Source: Candidatus Cloacimonadota bacterium (GTDB lineage: Bacteria; Cloacimonadota; Cloacimonadia; Cloacimonadales; Cloacimonadaceae). Taken from it: a stretch of DNA of 44,959 nt. The notes under the pieces were generated by a model. It did not search any database and was not told the origin of the DNA. It saw only the letters and a list, made by a program, of their open reading frames with translations. The position numbers and the translations under genes were made by a program. Every line of letters begins with the position of its first letter. The stretch's first letter is position 1. The DNA lies in contig JAEZUG010000073.1 of assembly GCA_023421135.1 (NCBI GenBank), forward strand, positions 1-44,959. The letters run 5' to 3'. Positions 44,459 through 44,959 of the stretch are shown here, one piece after another.

Positions 44459-44797
44459 GTCTATCTCCTTTATTAGTGAATAAAAAGTTCAGATTTCAGA
44501 CTACTAAAAAATGAGGCTCAGAATATGTCAACAGGATTTACACGGGAGCGCTCAACTCTCGATTTCCTGCTCCGGATCACCTCATTATCCTGGTCTTAAA
44601 TCACTCTACGCTGTTTGAAAGAACCAACGGAATGAGCTCCCTCTACTATTTATACGTGGACACTTTCTCCATTCTGTGGACACTTTCATGTAGAATCTTT
44701 TCGTCAAGCGCAGAACTTACTATTTATCAGGAGCTTATTGGAACAGATATTCTTTCAGATCAGACGCTCAAGCTGGGATTGACTTAAAAGAATAATG
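44459..44797. other. 339-bp non-coding gap
   Basis: It should contain the gcvPA promoter, in an AT-rich stretch near 44470-44510. GTGGACACTTTC occurs twice (44656-44667 and 44676-44687), 20 bp apart. No gene or terminator was recognised. Confidence 0.5.
44656..44687. repeat. Direct repeat GTGGACACTTTC
   Basis: Two exact 12-bp copies with a 20-bp period lie in the gap upstream of gcvPA. Repeated GTGGACAC-type motifs are common near the ends of some transposons, but no transposase gene is within reach. Confidence 0.6.
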
Positions 44798-44959
44798 TTA
44801 ACTGGACCCTAAGCAGAAAGAAGCTGCAACATTGACAGTAAGATCATGTATAACAGACAGTTCGTTTACATATATTTCTCCTGAAATAGAATCTATTACT
44901 AGTTCTCTGGTAGAGCCTCCGACCCAGCATAAGCGATACTCTGGACTCTTTTCGAACTG
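44798..44959 (-). CDS. C-terminal end of an unidentified protein, cut by the window edge
   Basis: Fifty-three codons are open from the right edge to a TAA at 44798. The peptide contains YRLCWVGGSTRELVIDS followed by ISGEIYVNE, which resembles PepSY or propeptide-type endings (a Trp-centred strand, then Asp and a Gly-Glu turn). That family link is a guess from pattern only. It lies on the same strand as gcvPA, about 340 bp upstream. Confidence 0.4.
   Translation of the reverse strand, partial: QFEKSPEYRLCWVGGSTRELVIDSISGEIYVNELSVIHDLTVNVAASFCLGSS

Noticed and set aside
43358..44476. 372-residue open frame on the plus strand opposite gcvPA
   Set aside because: It lies wholly antisense to a clearly identified enzyme, is His/Gln-rich as expected from reversed codons, and matches no family.
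44459..44797. Glycine riboswitch upstream of gcvPA
   Set aside because: I looked for paired aptamer-like stems on the minus strand and did not recognise any; the leader next to the start is short and AT-rich.
1..44959. tRNA or rRNA genes
   Set aside because: No T-loop-like GGTTCRANYCC with matching acceptor stem and no rRNA-like stretch was found by eye; a short tRNA could still be missed.

Overview
The window reads as bacterial chromosome from a diderm, LPS-making anaerobe of the FCB group. My best guess is Cloacimonadota, by inference only. Three things support this: a lipid A gene set with LpxC fused to FabZ; two exported proteins ending in a YPNP-type, FlgD/Por-like C-terminal domain; and a glycine decarboxylase split into two P subunits. 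I see no rRNA, tRNA, CRISPR array or intact insertion sequence. Coding density is high, and the non-coding DNA is concentrated in a few 0.3-0.75 kb gaps that are rich in repeats and hairpins.

Layout. Positions 1-5279 (minus) hold a tight operon dapA, M16C peptidase, rsgA, nadK (cut by the window edge). Positions 5280-6024 are a repeat-bearing gap. Positions 6025-7767 (minus) hold a secreted NIDO-domain protein with its own terminator. Positions 8053-13052 (minus) hold lptD, a GmhB-like phosphatase, a THUMP/SAM RNA methyltransferase and an XdhC-family gene. Positions 13451-14590 (plus) hold a lone AAA/DUF4143 ATPase whose 3' end overlaps, tail to tail, a large secreted Asp-box protein (14569-17355, minus). 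A ZIP metal transporter follows (17720-18526, minus).

From 18762 to 35992 everything runs on the plus strand. First come rpsA and lysS with a terminator, then a Na/phosphate cotransporter. An eight-gene run of closely spaced or overlapping genes follows: tatD, an outer-membrane barrel, a RecJ-like nuclease, a SEC59/DGK1-type lipid kinase, a polyprenyl-phosphate-type glycosyltransferase, LolC-like permease, LolD-like ATPase and TamB-like protein. A short pilin-like gene with a terminator closes this block. From 36504 to the end the strand is minus: gcvPA, gcvPB, ompH/skp, lpxD, lpxC-fabZ, lpxA, a DUF5683-like protein and a CAP-domain protein. A fragment of another gene lies at the right edge.

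How the genes work together. Much of the window builds the outer membrane. LpxA, LpxC, LpxD and FabZ make lipid A precursors, GmhB-like may act on heptose for the core, LptD inserts LPS, Skp/OmpH chaperones barrels, LolCD releases lipoproteins and TamB serves envelope lipid or protein traffic.

The most unusual material is non-coding. There are arrays of 11-bp direct units closed by degenerate inverted copies: two homologous loci at about 5650 and 17520, and an analogous one with a different unit at about 36125. There is also a 68-bp tandem repeat carrying a perfect hairpin at 36234-36430, with a distant relative at 22219-22296.
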